6,338 nt of DNA from CAYOKT01 sp964404605 (GCA_964404605.1 CAYOKT010000125.1:1-6338); one strand, 5' to 3'; positions 1 through 6,154 are shown, numbered from the stretch's first letter. Notes: a model not told the origin generated them from the letters alone. Numbers and translations: made by a program.

Positions 1-24
1 CACGGTTGAGCGTTACGTTTCACA

Positions 25-30
25 TATAAT
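25..30 (+). promoter_or_regulatory. Candidate -10 box of the phosphoesterase gene
   Basis: A perfect TATAAT lies in a short AT-richer stretch within otherwise GC-rich DNA. It would start transcription near position 37 and give a leader of about 90 bases before the ATG at 130. No convincing -35 hexamer is seen at the expected distance (about positions 2-7 read ACGGTT), and the window edge limits the view upstream. If correct, a start codon at 31 is impossible, which supports the later start. Confidence 0.4.
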
Positions 31-85
31 GTGCATGATGATACCTGGGACACCTCCCTTCGCAGAACCACGGAGGGCAGGAGCC

Positions 86-98
86 CCGGGCCACCCAT
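86..98. repeat. 13-bp copy of a REP-like element end
   Basis: CCGGGCCACCCAT occurs here and again, identically, at 1460-1472. Its inner nine bases GGGCCACCC also appear, in reverse complement, in every unit of the tandem array around the N gap. The copy lies in the leader of the phosphoesterase gene, between the candidate promoter and the ribosome binding site. It is probably a fragment of a dispersed intergenic repeat. Two copies of 13 GC-rich bases within 1.4 kb is suggestive rather than conclusive. Confidence 0.4.
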
Positions 99-129
99 GA
101 TACGCCGCGAAGAGGGAGGGGGTGTGAAG

Positions 130-1083
130 ATGAGCAGAAGTTACCGTCGGCGCGACTTTCTCCGCCTCGGCGTTGTTGGCGCGGGGGCCTTGGCTCTGCC
201 CTGGTGGAGCTGTGCGCCGGCCGGACGAAAGAAACCGGACTTCAGCGCCGCCTTCATGACCGACATGCACGTGTACAGCGAAAAGCGCGCGCCCGAAGGC
301 TGGATGGCCGCCCTGCGGAACGCCTGTGACCGCCCGGACCCGCCCGAGTTTCTCCTCACCGGCGGCGACCTCGCCTTCGACATCCTTCACAAGGACGCCC
401 CGGCGGCGGGCCCGCAGTACGCCCTCTTCCAGGAAGCGCTCAAGCTGGTCGCCACGAGCCCGGTGCACCATACGCTGGGGAACCACGACTGCCTCGGGGT
501 GTACGAGGACAGCGGGGTCAGCCCGGACGACCCCCTGTTCGGCAAGGCCCATTTCCTCGACACCTTCGGCCTGGAACGCACCTACAGGTCCTTCGATCAC
601 GAGGGGTGGCATTTCGTCCTCCTCGACAGCATCGGCGTGGACCGGGAGAAGCGCACCTATTTCGGCCACGTGGACGCCGAACAGCTCGCCTGGCTCGAGG
701 ACGACCTCGCCGCCTCGGACAAACCGACGGTCATCTCGCTGCACATCCCCCTCTTCAGCAACTACCCGGAATGGAATGACGGCACGGCGGAGCCGGACCA
801 CCCGAAGGCCACCGTGGGCAACTGCAACGAGGTGGCGGCGGTGATCAGCCGCCACCCGGTGAAGCTCGTCCTCGCCGGGCACCTGCACATCAACGAGACC
901 TTCAGCTTCAAGGGCACGGAGTTCGCCAACATCGGCGCGGTCAGCGGGGCCTGGTGGGAAGGCCCGCGGGACGGCTTCCAGGAGGGGTACGCCCGCCTCG
1001 AGTTCTCCGGCGACCAGGTCCGCTGGCGTTACGTGGACTACGGCTGGGAGACGGAAGAGGAGCTGCAGCGACAGGCGGGGTGA
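130..1083 (+). CDS. Exported calcineurin-like metallophosphoesterase
   Basis: This 317-residue protein has the full metal-ligand set of the calcineurin-like phosphoesterase fold. The motifs are TDMH (D45, H47), GGDL (D80), GNHD (N118, H119), the histidine of SLHIP (H205) and GHLH (H251, H253). Such enzymes hydrolyse phosphomono- or diesters using two metal ions; the substrate cannot be read from the sequence. Residues 5-28 look like a Tat signal: an arginine-rich RRRDFLR, a short hydrophobic stretch, then PWWSCAP. This suggests export in folded form. C28 might be a lipidation site, but WWSC is a poor lipobox. The start at 130 puts the RRxFL motif at the N-terminus and follows a GGAGG at 115-119, ten bases upstream. 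GTG at 124 is a close alternative. A longer reading from 31 would add 33 residues with no signal-like character and overlap the likely promoter. The gene is convergent with the leftward fusion gene, and a repeat array begins eight bases after its stop codon. Confidence 0.9.
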   Translation: MSRSYRRRDFLRLGVVGAGALALPWWSCAPAGRKKPDFSAAFMTDMHVYSEKRAPEGWMAALRNACDRPDPPEFLLTGGDLAFDILHKDAPAAGPQYALFQEALKLVATSPVHHTLGNHDCLGVYEDSGVSPDDPLFGKAHFLDTFGLERTYRSFDHEGWHFVLLDSIGVDREKRTYFGHVDAEQLAWLEDDLAASDKPTVISLHIPLFSNYPEWNDGTAEPDHPKATVGNCNEVAAVISRHPVKLVLAGHLHINETFSFKGTEFANIGAVSGAWWEGPRDGFQEGYARLEFSGDQVRWRYVDYGWETEEELQRQAG

Positions 1084-1090
1084 GGCGGCA

Positions 1091-1297
1091 GGGTGGCCTG
1101 TCAGCGATGATGGGTGGCCCTGTCAGCTCCGAGGGGTGGCCCTGTCAGCTCCGANNNNNNNNNNNNNNNNNNNNNNNNNNNNNNNNNNNNNNNNNNNNNN
1201 NNNNNNNNNNNNNNNNNNNNNNNNNNNNNNNNNNNNNNNNNNNNNNNNNNNNNNGGGTGGCCCTGTCAGCTCCGAGGGGTGGCCCTGTCAGCTCCGA
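1091..1297. repeat. 22-bp tandem repeat array flanking an assembly gap
   Basis: Four near-perfect units, each starting GGGTGGCCCTGTCAG and ending CTCCGA(G), lie at 1112-1133, 1134-1154, 1255-1276 and 1277-1297. A degenerate, shorter unit starts at 1091. Units abut directly with no spacers. They have the same orientation on both sides of the N gap, and the gap opens and closes exactly on unit boundaries. The simplest reading is a tandem array longer than the reads could resolve, so copy number is unknown. GGTGGCCC-type multiple repeats resemble, from memory, the repeated terminal sequences of IS21-family elements. However, those should be inverted at the two ends, and no transposase is visible. 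Confidence 0.85.
1155..1254. other. Assembly gap of exactly 100 Ns
   Basis: There are one hundred consecutive Ns, the conventional placeholder for a gap of unknown length. The same 22-bp repeat unit lies on both edges, so the true content is probably more repeat copies, though an inserted sequence cannot be excluded. Reading frames that run through it are artefacts. Confidence 0.98.
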
Positions 1298-1305
1298 TGA
1301 CAGGG
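1283..1305. repeat. Perfect hairpin closing the repeat array
   Basis: CCCTGTCA at 1283-1290 and TGACAGGG at 1298-1305 form a perfect 8-bp inverted repeat around the 7-base loop GCTCCGA. The left arm belongs to the last repeat unit, and the right arm is unique sequence outside the array. A run of five Ts lies at 1315-1319, about ten bases past the stem. That is too far for a standard intrinsic terminator of the phosphoesterase gene. The structure could instead be the outer tip of a mobile-element end. Confidence 0.55.
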
Positions 1306-1379
1306 TCTGATAGATTTTTACGATGTAATATGAAAGAATAACGGAGATAACGCAATATAAAAAGTCAATAATCACGAAA
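1306..1379. other. AT-rich intergenic island, no gene
   Basis: About 74 bases between the array and the hairpin at 1380 are strongly AT-rich, while the surrounding DNA is strongly GC-rich. No open reading frame with a ribosome binding site is present. On the minus strand its right edge supplies the T-rich tail (TTTCGTGATTAT) of the terminator at 1380-1402. The abrupt base change suggests foreign or element-derived DNA. Confidence 0.5.
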
Positions 1380-1402
1380 CCCTGCCGTCAAAGCCGGCAG
1401 GG
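1368..1402 (-). terminator. Candidate terminator of the receiver/PEP-synthase-like gene
   Basis: CCCTGCCG at 1380-1387 pairs perfectly with CGGCAGGG at 1395-1402 around the 7-base loop TCAAAGC. Read on the minus strand, the stem is followed by TTTCGTGATTAT, a T-rich but broken tail. It lies about 100 bases beyond the stop codon of the leftward gene, in the right direction to end its transcript. On the plus strand it is followed by GGCCACAC, so it is unlikely to terminate the phosphoesterase transcript. Confidence 0.5.
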
Positions 1403-1433
1403 CCACACAACGGTGTCATGGCATGTGGTTCTT

Positions 1434-1472
1434 TCCCGGGTGAAACCCGGGACTGAAGTCCGGGCCACCCAT
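1434..1472. repeat. REP-like palindromic element
   Basis: TCCCGGGT at 1434-1441 and ACCCGGGA at 1445-1452 form a perfect 8-bp stem with a GAA loop. The second arm can instead pair with the following CCGGG at 1460-1464, so two alternative hairpins compete. The element ends in CCGGGCCACCCAT, which is repeated at 86-98. No T-run follows on either strand, so it does not look like an intrinsic terminator. It lies about 30 bases past the stop codon of the leftward gene, a typical place for repetitive extragenic palindromes. Confidence 0.5.
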
Positions 1473-1501
1473 CCACCAAGGCCTCTCTCTCCCCCGTCCG
1501 A

Positions 1502-4495
1502 TCACATGTCCACGCCCGGTTTGAGGATGATCCCCAGGTTCTTGCGGCTGTTGATCAGCGCGAGGATGGGGGGGTCGACCCGCAGGTGCCGCACATACTT
1601 CCCCTCCTCGACGGCGGGTTGGGCGCGCAGCCATTCCCAGTCCACCATACCGTCGCTCTCTTCCGTATCCACGGTGATATACCCCACGTGAAGCGAAGTG
1701 AGGTTGTGGAAGAAGTGCGCCCCCTGGGAGGGAGTGACCTTGATGTCGGAGAGGCTCGCCTCGATGATCACCTGTGCGCCGGAGATCTGGTCCCAGGTGA
1801 CGGGGATCCCGAGCCAGGGGTCGGCGGACCCCCACCGCCCGACACCGATGAGCAGGTAGGGCCGGTTCTCCGCCAACAGCCTGGCGTTCACCCGGCCTAT
1901 TTCCGCCGCGGCATCGCTGGAATGCTCCCGCCGGAAGCGCTCGGGATCGACCACCACGATGTCGCTGATGTCATCGAAACGCCCGATGCCGAGCACCTGC
2001 GAACTGCGGCAGATGACGACCCCCGGCGGCAGCGTGCTGGTCTCAAGTTCTTCCAGTTCCCGCCGGAGGACAAGGGGGCGGATCTGCAGGGGCGCAAAGA
2101 TCTTCTCCTCCCCTCGCGGCGTGGACAGGTCCACGGCGAACTCCAGCTCCACCGGCTGCCCCAACCCCTCCTCGCCGAGGGTAAGCAGAGTTTCGAGGAT
2201 CTCCGCGAGCGGGAACAACTTGTGCTTGAGAATCGGGGCGAAGGTCACCACCCGGACGCCGGGACGCGAGAGGCCGTCATGAATCGCATCGTTTTCCGGG
2301 GAATAGACCGAGCCGACGAAGTGCAGCGTTCCATCCTCTTCCGCCATGCTGATCGGAAACTTGCGCAGGAGATCGCCCGGCGGGGCATCCTCTCCCTCCT
2401 CCGGCAGGTGCATGGCATAGTATTCCTTCTGGGTCTGCTGGATGAGATCCTGCGGCGTTCCGAACGGGGTCGTGTGCCGGGGGTATTTCGGGCAGAACCG
2501 GTAGGCTTCGCCGCCCCCCACGACCTGGGTGCCGAGCCCCAGCGCCACCGCGGCGATACCATCGGAGGAAGTCATCGGCGCGGTCGGGTAGAAATTGTGC
2601 GAGCGCGCGACGCCGGAGATGTCCGGGTAATACCGCCGCCCGTGCGACCGTCCGATCAGGCGCTCCAGCACGACCGCCATCTTCTCCTCCTCCAGCCGGT
2701 AGGGAGTGGCGGCGATGTAGGACTTGGCGCGCAAGGTGAATGTCGAGGCGTACACCTGCTGAATCGCCTGCGTCAACTGCCGCATCCGAACCTGCAGATC
2801 CGGATGGAGGTTCGGCAGCATGACGGTTTTATACACCCCGGCGAACGGCTGGTAGTGGGAATCCTCGAGCAGACTCGAGGAACGGACGGCGATCGGTCCC
2901 TCGACGCGGGAGAGGTAATCGGTGAGGTCCACCAACACCTTGTGCGGCAACTTCGCCTCGGAGAACCGGCGGAGGATTTCCTCATCGTTCTCCGACTGGA
3001 GCGCAAAGTCGCGCAAATCGTTTCTCTCGAGGAACTCGTCGAAAACCTCCGTGCAGAGGACAACCGTGCCGGGGACCGTGATCCGGACGCCGGGGAACCG
3101 GCTTGCCAGCTGTCCACTCTGGATCATCCGGTTGAGGAAGGCGATCCCGCGCGCCTTCCCCCCCATCGAGCCGCCGCCGATGTGCGCGAAGCTGTTCGCG
3201 GGATCGAAGCTGTCTCGGCGAAAGTCCGCGACGATGCCCCTGGTCAGCTCACGCCGGAAATCCCGGATGGAGTCGATGATCTCCCGCCTGAGCGCCTCGA
3301 CCGAGGGGAAATCGGTCACCTTGCGCGGCTTCAAACGGTCGGCGAGGCCGAACTCCGTGCGCGCTTTCAACCAGGTGGAAAAGTGATCGCGCTCGGCGTG
3401 GTAGAGGATGCTCTCCTCCGGCACGGTGCGCAGTTTCTCTTCCAGGCTCTTCATATCCGTGGCCCGGTCGATCTTGCGGCCGTCCGGCAGGTAGAAGACG
3501 AAATCGCCGAACCCGAAGTTCTTCAGCATGAACGCCCGCAGGTCCTGCAGCAGCGTGGCCGACCCCTTGAGGAGGAAGTCGACGCCGAGCTCCTTGGCCA
3601 GCGAGGCGACCTCCGGCTGGAAGGACTCCAGCACCATCGGGATGTCCGGCCTCCGCTCCTTGATCCGGCGCGTCAGCTCCGCGCCCGCGTTGCGCTTCTT
3701 CTCCCCACCCCAGGCGAACTCGATGTCCGTGATCACCCCGAGGATGGTCTTCTCGTAACGCAGGTATAGCTCCATCGCCTCTTCGAAGGTGTCGCAATGG
3801 AGGATCTTCGGGCGCGCCCGCATGCGCAGGATCTTGTGCGCCAGGTTCATCCCCTCGCTGAGCAGGTTCTGGCTGTGGCGGAGAACCTCGGTGAAGATCA
3901 TCGGGAGGAAGGAGGAGTAGAAGCGAATGTTATCCTCGACGAGGAGAATGACCTGCACTCCCATCGCCTGTGTGTCATGCTCCACGTTCAGCCGGTCCTC
4001 GACGGACTTGACCATGGCGAGCAGGATGCGGAAATCCCCCTGCCAGAGAAAGACCCTCTCGAACAGCCTGTGGACCTCGTCCGTGGAGACGAGCTGGAGA
4101 TCGCGGTCATCATAGGCGAGGAGGAGGAGGGGCACTCCCGGCGCCGCCGCCCGCAGTTTCCGGGCGAATTCGGCGAGCGACATGTCGCCGATGTGCGCGG
4201 TGGTGATGATCAGGTCGAACCGGCCGCCCTTCTCGATCAGCTCCAGGGCCTCCTCCGCGTTTCCGGCGCGCGTGAGACCGGGGACATTGTACAGGTTGAG
4301 GTCGGTGTATTCGCTGAGCATCAACTCGTGAATCTGACCGTCCTGGGCGAGGATGAACGAATCGTACAGGCTGGAGACGAGCAGAACCTCGTTCACACGG
4401 TGGCGCATGAGATTCTGGAACTCGGTGTACCGGGTGGCGAGAACCCTGTGGTCTTTATCGTTGGTATCACGGCTCATCGACGGTCCCTTGCTCAT
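1502..4495 (-). CDS. Receiver-receiver-PEP/pyruvate-binding (PPDK_N-like) fusion protein
   Basis: This 997-residue, probably cytoplasmic protein has several regions. Residues 35-160 resemble a response-regulator receiver but lack its catalytic residues: SS replaces the acidic pair and TT (98-99) replaces the phosphoacceptor. Residues 180-325 are a second receiver with E187/D188, phosphoacceptor D257 (ITDIEF) and K310 (LLKGS). It has about 25 extra helical residues between D188 and D257. Residues 330-430 are a linker containing DHFSTWLKARTEF. Residues 435-810 are the ATP-grasp domain of PEP synthase/pyruvate phosphate dikinase, with GGKARG (K447), AVRSSSLLED (R538), FAGVY, GLGTQVVGGG, ELEF (E783, E785) and QIRP (Q804). 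Residues 820-997 are a conserved tail with GRWGSADPWLGIP and PSQGAHFFHN. A typical phosphohistidine motif and the PEP-binding barrel are absent, so it is not an ordinary PEP synthase. Proteins of this architecture are usually named only PEP/pyruvate-binding domain proteins, and the reaction is unknown to me. ATG at 4477 is an alternative start with a better upstream AAGGGA. The gene lies downstream of gdhA but behind a strong terminator. Confidence 0.9.
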   Translation of the reverse strand: MSKGPSMSRDTNDKDHRVLATRYTEFQNLMRHRVNEVLLVSSLYDSFILAQDGQIHELMLSEYTDLNLYNVPGLTRAGNAEEALELIEKGGRFDLIITTAHIGDMSLAEFARKLRAAAPGVPLLLLAYDDRDLQLVSTDEVHRLFERVFLWQGDFRILLAMVKSVEDRLNVEHDTQAMGVQVILLVEDNIRFYSSFLPMIFTEVLRHSQNLLSEGMNLAHKILRMRARPKILHCDTFEEAMELYLRYEKTILGVITDIEFAWGGEKKRNAGAELTRRIKERRPDIPMVLESFQPEVASLAKELGVDFLLKGSATLLQDLRAFMLKNFGFGDFVFYLPDGRKIDRATDMKSLEEKLRTVPEESILYHAERDHFSTWLKARTEFGLADRLKPRKVTDFPSVEALRREIIDSIRDFRRELTRGIVADFRRDSFDPANSFAHIGGGSMGGKARGIAFLNRMIQSGQLASRFPGVRITVPGTVVLCTEVFDEFLERNDLRDFALQSENDEEILRRFSEAKLPHKVLVDLTDYLSRVEGPIAVRSSSLLEDSHYQPFAGVYKTVMLPNLHPDLQVRMRQLTQAIQQVYASTFTLRAKSYIAATPYRLEEEKMAVVLERLIGRSHGRRYYPDISGVARSHNFYPTAPMTSSDGIAAVALGLGTQVVGGGEAYRFCPKYPRHTTPFGTPQDLIQQTQKEYYAMHLPEEGEDAPPGDLLRKFPISMAEEDGTLHFVGSVYSPENDAIHDGLSRPGVRVVTFAPILKHKLFPLAEILETLLTLGEEGLGQPVELEFAVDLSTPRGEEKIFAPLQIRPLVLRRELEELETSTLPPGVVICRSSQVLGIGRFDDISDIVVVDPERFRREHSSDAAAEIGRVNARLLAENRPYLLIGVGRWGSADPWLGIPVTWDQISGAQVIIEASLSDIKVTPSQGAHFFHNLTSLHVGYITVDTEESDGMVDWEWLRAQPAVEEGKYVRHLRVDPPILALINSRKNLGIILKPGVDM

Positions 4496-4561
4496 GCCCG
4501 CCCATCGCCCGTTCCGACCGGGGAAAGGCGGCCTCCGGGAAGAAAGACCCCTTCAAGGTAC

Positions 4562-4598
4562 GTTAAACATAAAACGCGGGGCGGCACTCCGCCCCGCG
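4562..4598 (-). terminator. gdhA: Intrinsic terminator of gdhA
   Basis: CGCGGGGCGG at 4575-4584 and CCGCCCCGCG at 4589-4598 make a perfect 10-bp GC stem with a 4-base loop. On the minus strand it is followed directly by TTTTATGTTTAAC. This is a textbook Rho-independent terminator, 27 bases after the gdhA stop codon. It should largely uncouple gdhA from the fusion gene that follows. I found no convincing sigma-70 promoter for that gene in the remaining 66 bases (4496-4561), so partial read-through may supply it. Confidence 0.9.
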
Positions 4599-4625
4599 CT
4601 CGTCGACTCCGAGGAAAGAGGCCTG

Positions 4626-5987
4626 TCAGACGATACCCTGGTCCATCATCGCGTTGGCGACCTTGATGAACCCGGCGATGTTGGCGCCGTTGACATAGTT
4701 GCCGGGGGTGCCGTACCTCTCGGCTGCCTCCCGGGCGGCCTGGTGGATGTTCTTCATGATGCCCTGGAGGCGCTGGTCGACCTCTTCACGGCTCCAGCTC
4801 AGGCGGATGCTGTTCTGGCTCATCTCGAGGCCGGAGACCGCGACGCCGCCGGCGTTCGCCGCCTTGCCCGGGCCATACAGGATCCCCTCATCGAGGAACA
4901 CCTTGACACCGTCGAGCGTGGTCGGCATGTTCGCGCCCTCGCTGACCACCGTGACGCCGTTGGTGATCAGGTGCTTCGCGTCCTCGCCGTTGATCTCGTT
5001 CTGGGTCGCGCTCGGGAAGGCGCAGTCGGCCTTGTGGTTCCAGAGCGGGTTGTAGTCGAGGTTGGGATCCGTCGGAGTGTAGGTCGCACTCTTGAACTGA
5101 TCGACATACTCACGAATACGTCCGCGACGGACATTCTTCAGCTCCATCACCCAGGCGAGCTTCTCGCGGTCGATGCCTTCGGGATCGTAGATGTACCCGC
5201 TCGAGTCGGAGAGGGTCACCGGCTTGGCGCCGAAGTCGAGGAGCTTCTCGCAGGCGTACTGCGCCACATTCCCGCTGCCGGAGACGAGGCAGACCTTGCC
5301 CTCGAGGGTGTCATTGCGGGTGGCGAGCATCTCGGCGGCGAAATAGACGGCGCCGTAACCCGTCGCTTCCGGGCGAATCAGCGAACCGCCCCAAGCGAGG
5401 CCCTTGCCGGTGAGAACGCCGGTGAACTCGTTCCGCAGACGCTTGTACTGGCCGAAGAGGAAGCCGATTTCACGGCCGCCGACACCGATGTCACCGGCGG
5501 GAATGTCCGTGTCCGGGCCGATGTGACGGAACAGCTCGCTCATGAAGGACTGGCAGAAGCGCATGACTTCATTGTCGCTCTTGCCCTTCGGGTCGAAGTC
5601 CGAGCCGCCCTTCCCGCCGCCCATCGGCAGGGTGGTCAGGCTGTTCTTGAACACCTGCTCGAAGGCGAGGAACTTGAGGATGCCGAGGTTCACCGAGGGG
5701 TGGAAGCGCAGACCGCCCTTGTAGGGACCGAGGGCGGAGTTCATCTCGATGCGGAAGCCCCGGTTGACCTGGACCTCCCCCTGGTCATCCACCCACGGAA
5801 CGCGGAATATGATCACCCGTTCGGGCTCGATGATGCGCTCGACAATTTTCGCCGCACGGTACTCGGGATGCTTCTCGAGCACCAATTCCAGCGACTCGAC
5901 CACCTCCTGCACGGCCTGGTGGAACTCCGGCTGGGCGGGGTTTTTCGCCTTGACCTCGGCCATGAGGGACGATACAAAGCCGGACAT
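4626..5987 (-). CDS. gdhA: NADP-specific glutamate dehydrogenase
   Basis: This 453-residue enzyme catalyses reductive amination of 2-oxoglutarate with ammonium and NADPH to give glutamate, the main direct ammonium-assimilation step when ammonium is plentiful. Length and motifs fit the hexameric bacterial GdhA class. The N-terminal substrate domain has GPYKGGLRF (K90), K114, catalytic K126 in PMGGGKGGSD, and D166 in PAGDIGVG. R205 and T209 follow in RPEATGYG. The Rossmann domain has SGSGNVAQYA at 236-245 and SDSSG at 260-264, as in the NADP-dependent enzymes. The C-terminal part has EGANMPTT, KAANAGGVAVSGLEMSQN and NGANIAGF. All key residues are present. The start at 5987 is chosen because AAGGAG lies five bases upstream and the protein then begins like known GdhA proteins. 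An in-frame start at 6065 would add 26 non-conserved residues. The gene appears monocistronic, with its own terminator and candidate promoter. Confidence 0.97.
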   Translation of the reverse strand: MSGFVSSLMAEVKAKNPAQPEFHQAVQEVVESLELVLEKHPEYRAAKIVERIIEPERVIIFRVPWVDDQGEVQVNRGFRIEMNSALGPYKGGLRFHPSVNLGILKFLAFEQVFKNSLTTLPMGGGKGGSDFDPKGKSDNEVMRFCQSFMSELFRHIGPDTDIPAGDIGVGGREIGFLFGQYKRLRNEFTGVLTGKGLAWGGSLIRPEATGYGAVYFAAEMLATRNDTLEGKVCLVSGSGNVAQYACEKLLDFGAKPVTLSDSSGYIYDPEGIDREKLAWVMELKNVRRGRIREYVDQFKSATYTPTDPNLDYNPLWNHKADCAFPSATQNEINGEDAKHLITNGVTVVSEGANMPTTLDGVKVFLDEGILYGPGKAANAGGVAVSGLEMSQNSIRLSWSREEVDQRLQGIMKNIHQAAREAAERYGTPGNYVNGANIAGFIKVANAMMDQGIV

Positions 5988-5992
5988 GACAG

Positions 5993-5998
5993 CTCCTT
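5993..5998 (-). promoter_or_regulatory. gdhA: Ribosome binding site of gdhA
   Basis: AAGGAG on the minus strand, within AAAAAGGAG, sits five bases before the ATG at 5987. It is the strongest Shine-Dalgarno sequence in the window and decides the start in favour of 5987 over 6065. Confidence 0.85.
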
Positions 5999-6120
5999 TT
6001 TGTTTTTCCCGCCGGTCGATCTCCCGGCGACCTACCCGTATTGGAAGCACATGCCCCGCACCCAAGCCGCCCCCTGCGAAAAGGGACCCCGTATCCGCCC
6101 CCCCCGCCGCCGATTCTTCC

Positions 6121-6138
6121 CCCTGCTCATAAGCAGGG
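6121..6138. repeat. Hairpin overlapping the candidate gdhA promoter
   Basis: CCCTGCT and AGCAGGG form a perfect 7-bp inverted repeat around the loop CATA. Neither strand has a T-run after it, so it is not an intrinsic terminator. It covers the candidate -10 box of gdhA and could be an operator for a dimeric repressor or simply a transcript structure. No known regulator's consensus is recognised. Confidence 0.4.
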
Positions 6139-6154
6139 AAATCGGTACTGTCAC
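6126..6154 (-). promoter_or_regulatory. gdhA: Candidate sigma-70 promoter of gdhA
   Basis: On the minus strand GTGACA (6154-6149) is separated by exactly 17 bases from TATGAG (6131-6126), giving five and four matches to the consensus hexamers. The transcript would begin near 6119 and have a leader of about 130 bases. The -10 lies inside a 7-bp palindrome. This assignment is by eye only. Confidence 0.3.

Noticed and set aside
31..129. N-terminal extension of the phosphoesterase starting at GTG 31
   Set aside because: It would bury the twin-arginine signal 33 residues inside the protein, and it begins within the likely promoter.
13..888. Minus-strand open frame of 291 codons opposite the phosphoesterase
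   Set aside because: All metal-binding motifs lie on the plus strand, and the antisense translation has no recognisable domain.
1155..1254. Complete IS21-like element hidden in the gap
   Set aside because: The repeat units on both sides have the same orientation, whereas the two ends of such an element should be inverted. No transposase sequence is visible.
1091..1297. CRISPR array
   Set aside because: The 22-bp units abut with no spacers between them, and no cas gene is present.
954..1375. Short open frames running across the N gap
   Set aside because: They depend on undetermined bases, and their ends are made only of translated repeat units.
1586..3769. Plus-strand open frame of 727 codons opposite the fusion gene
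   Set aside because: It is antisense to a gene with clear domain motifs. Its translation is rich in R, H, G and D with no recognisable motif, as expected from GC-rich third positions read in mirror.
1502..4495. Ordinary phosphoenolpyruvate synthase (ppsA)
   Set aside because: Only the ATP-grasp domain is present. The canonical phosphohistidine motif and PEP-binding barrel are not found, and two receiver-like domains are added.
5988..6065. N-terminal extension of GdhA starting at 6065
   Set aside because: The added 26 residues are not GdhA-like, and the strong AAGGAG at 5993-5998 points to the start at 5987.
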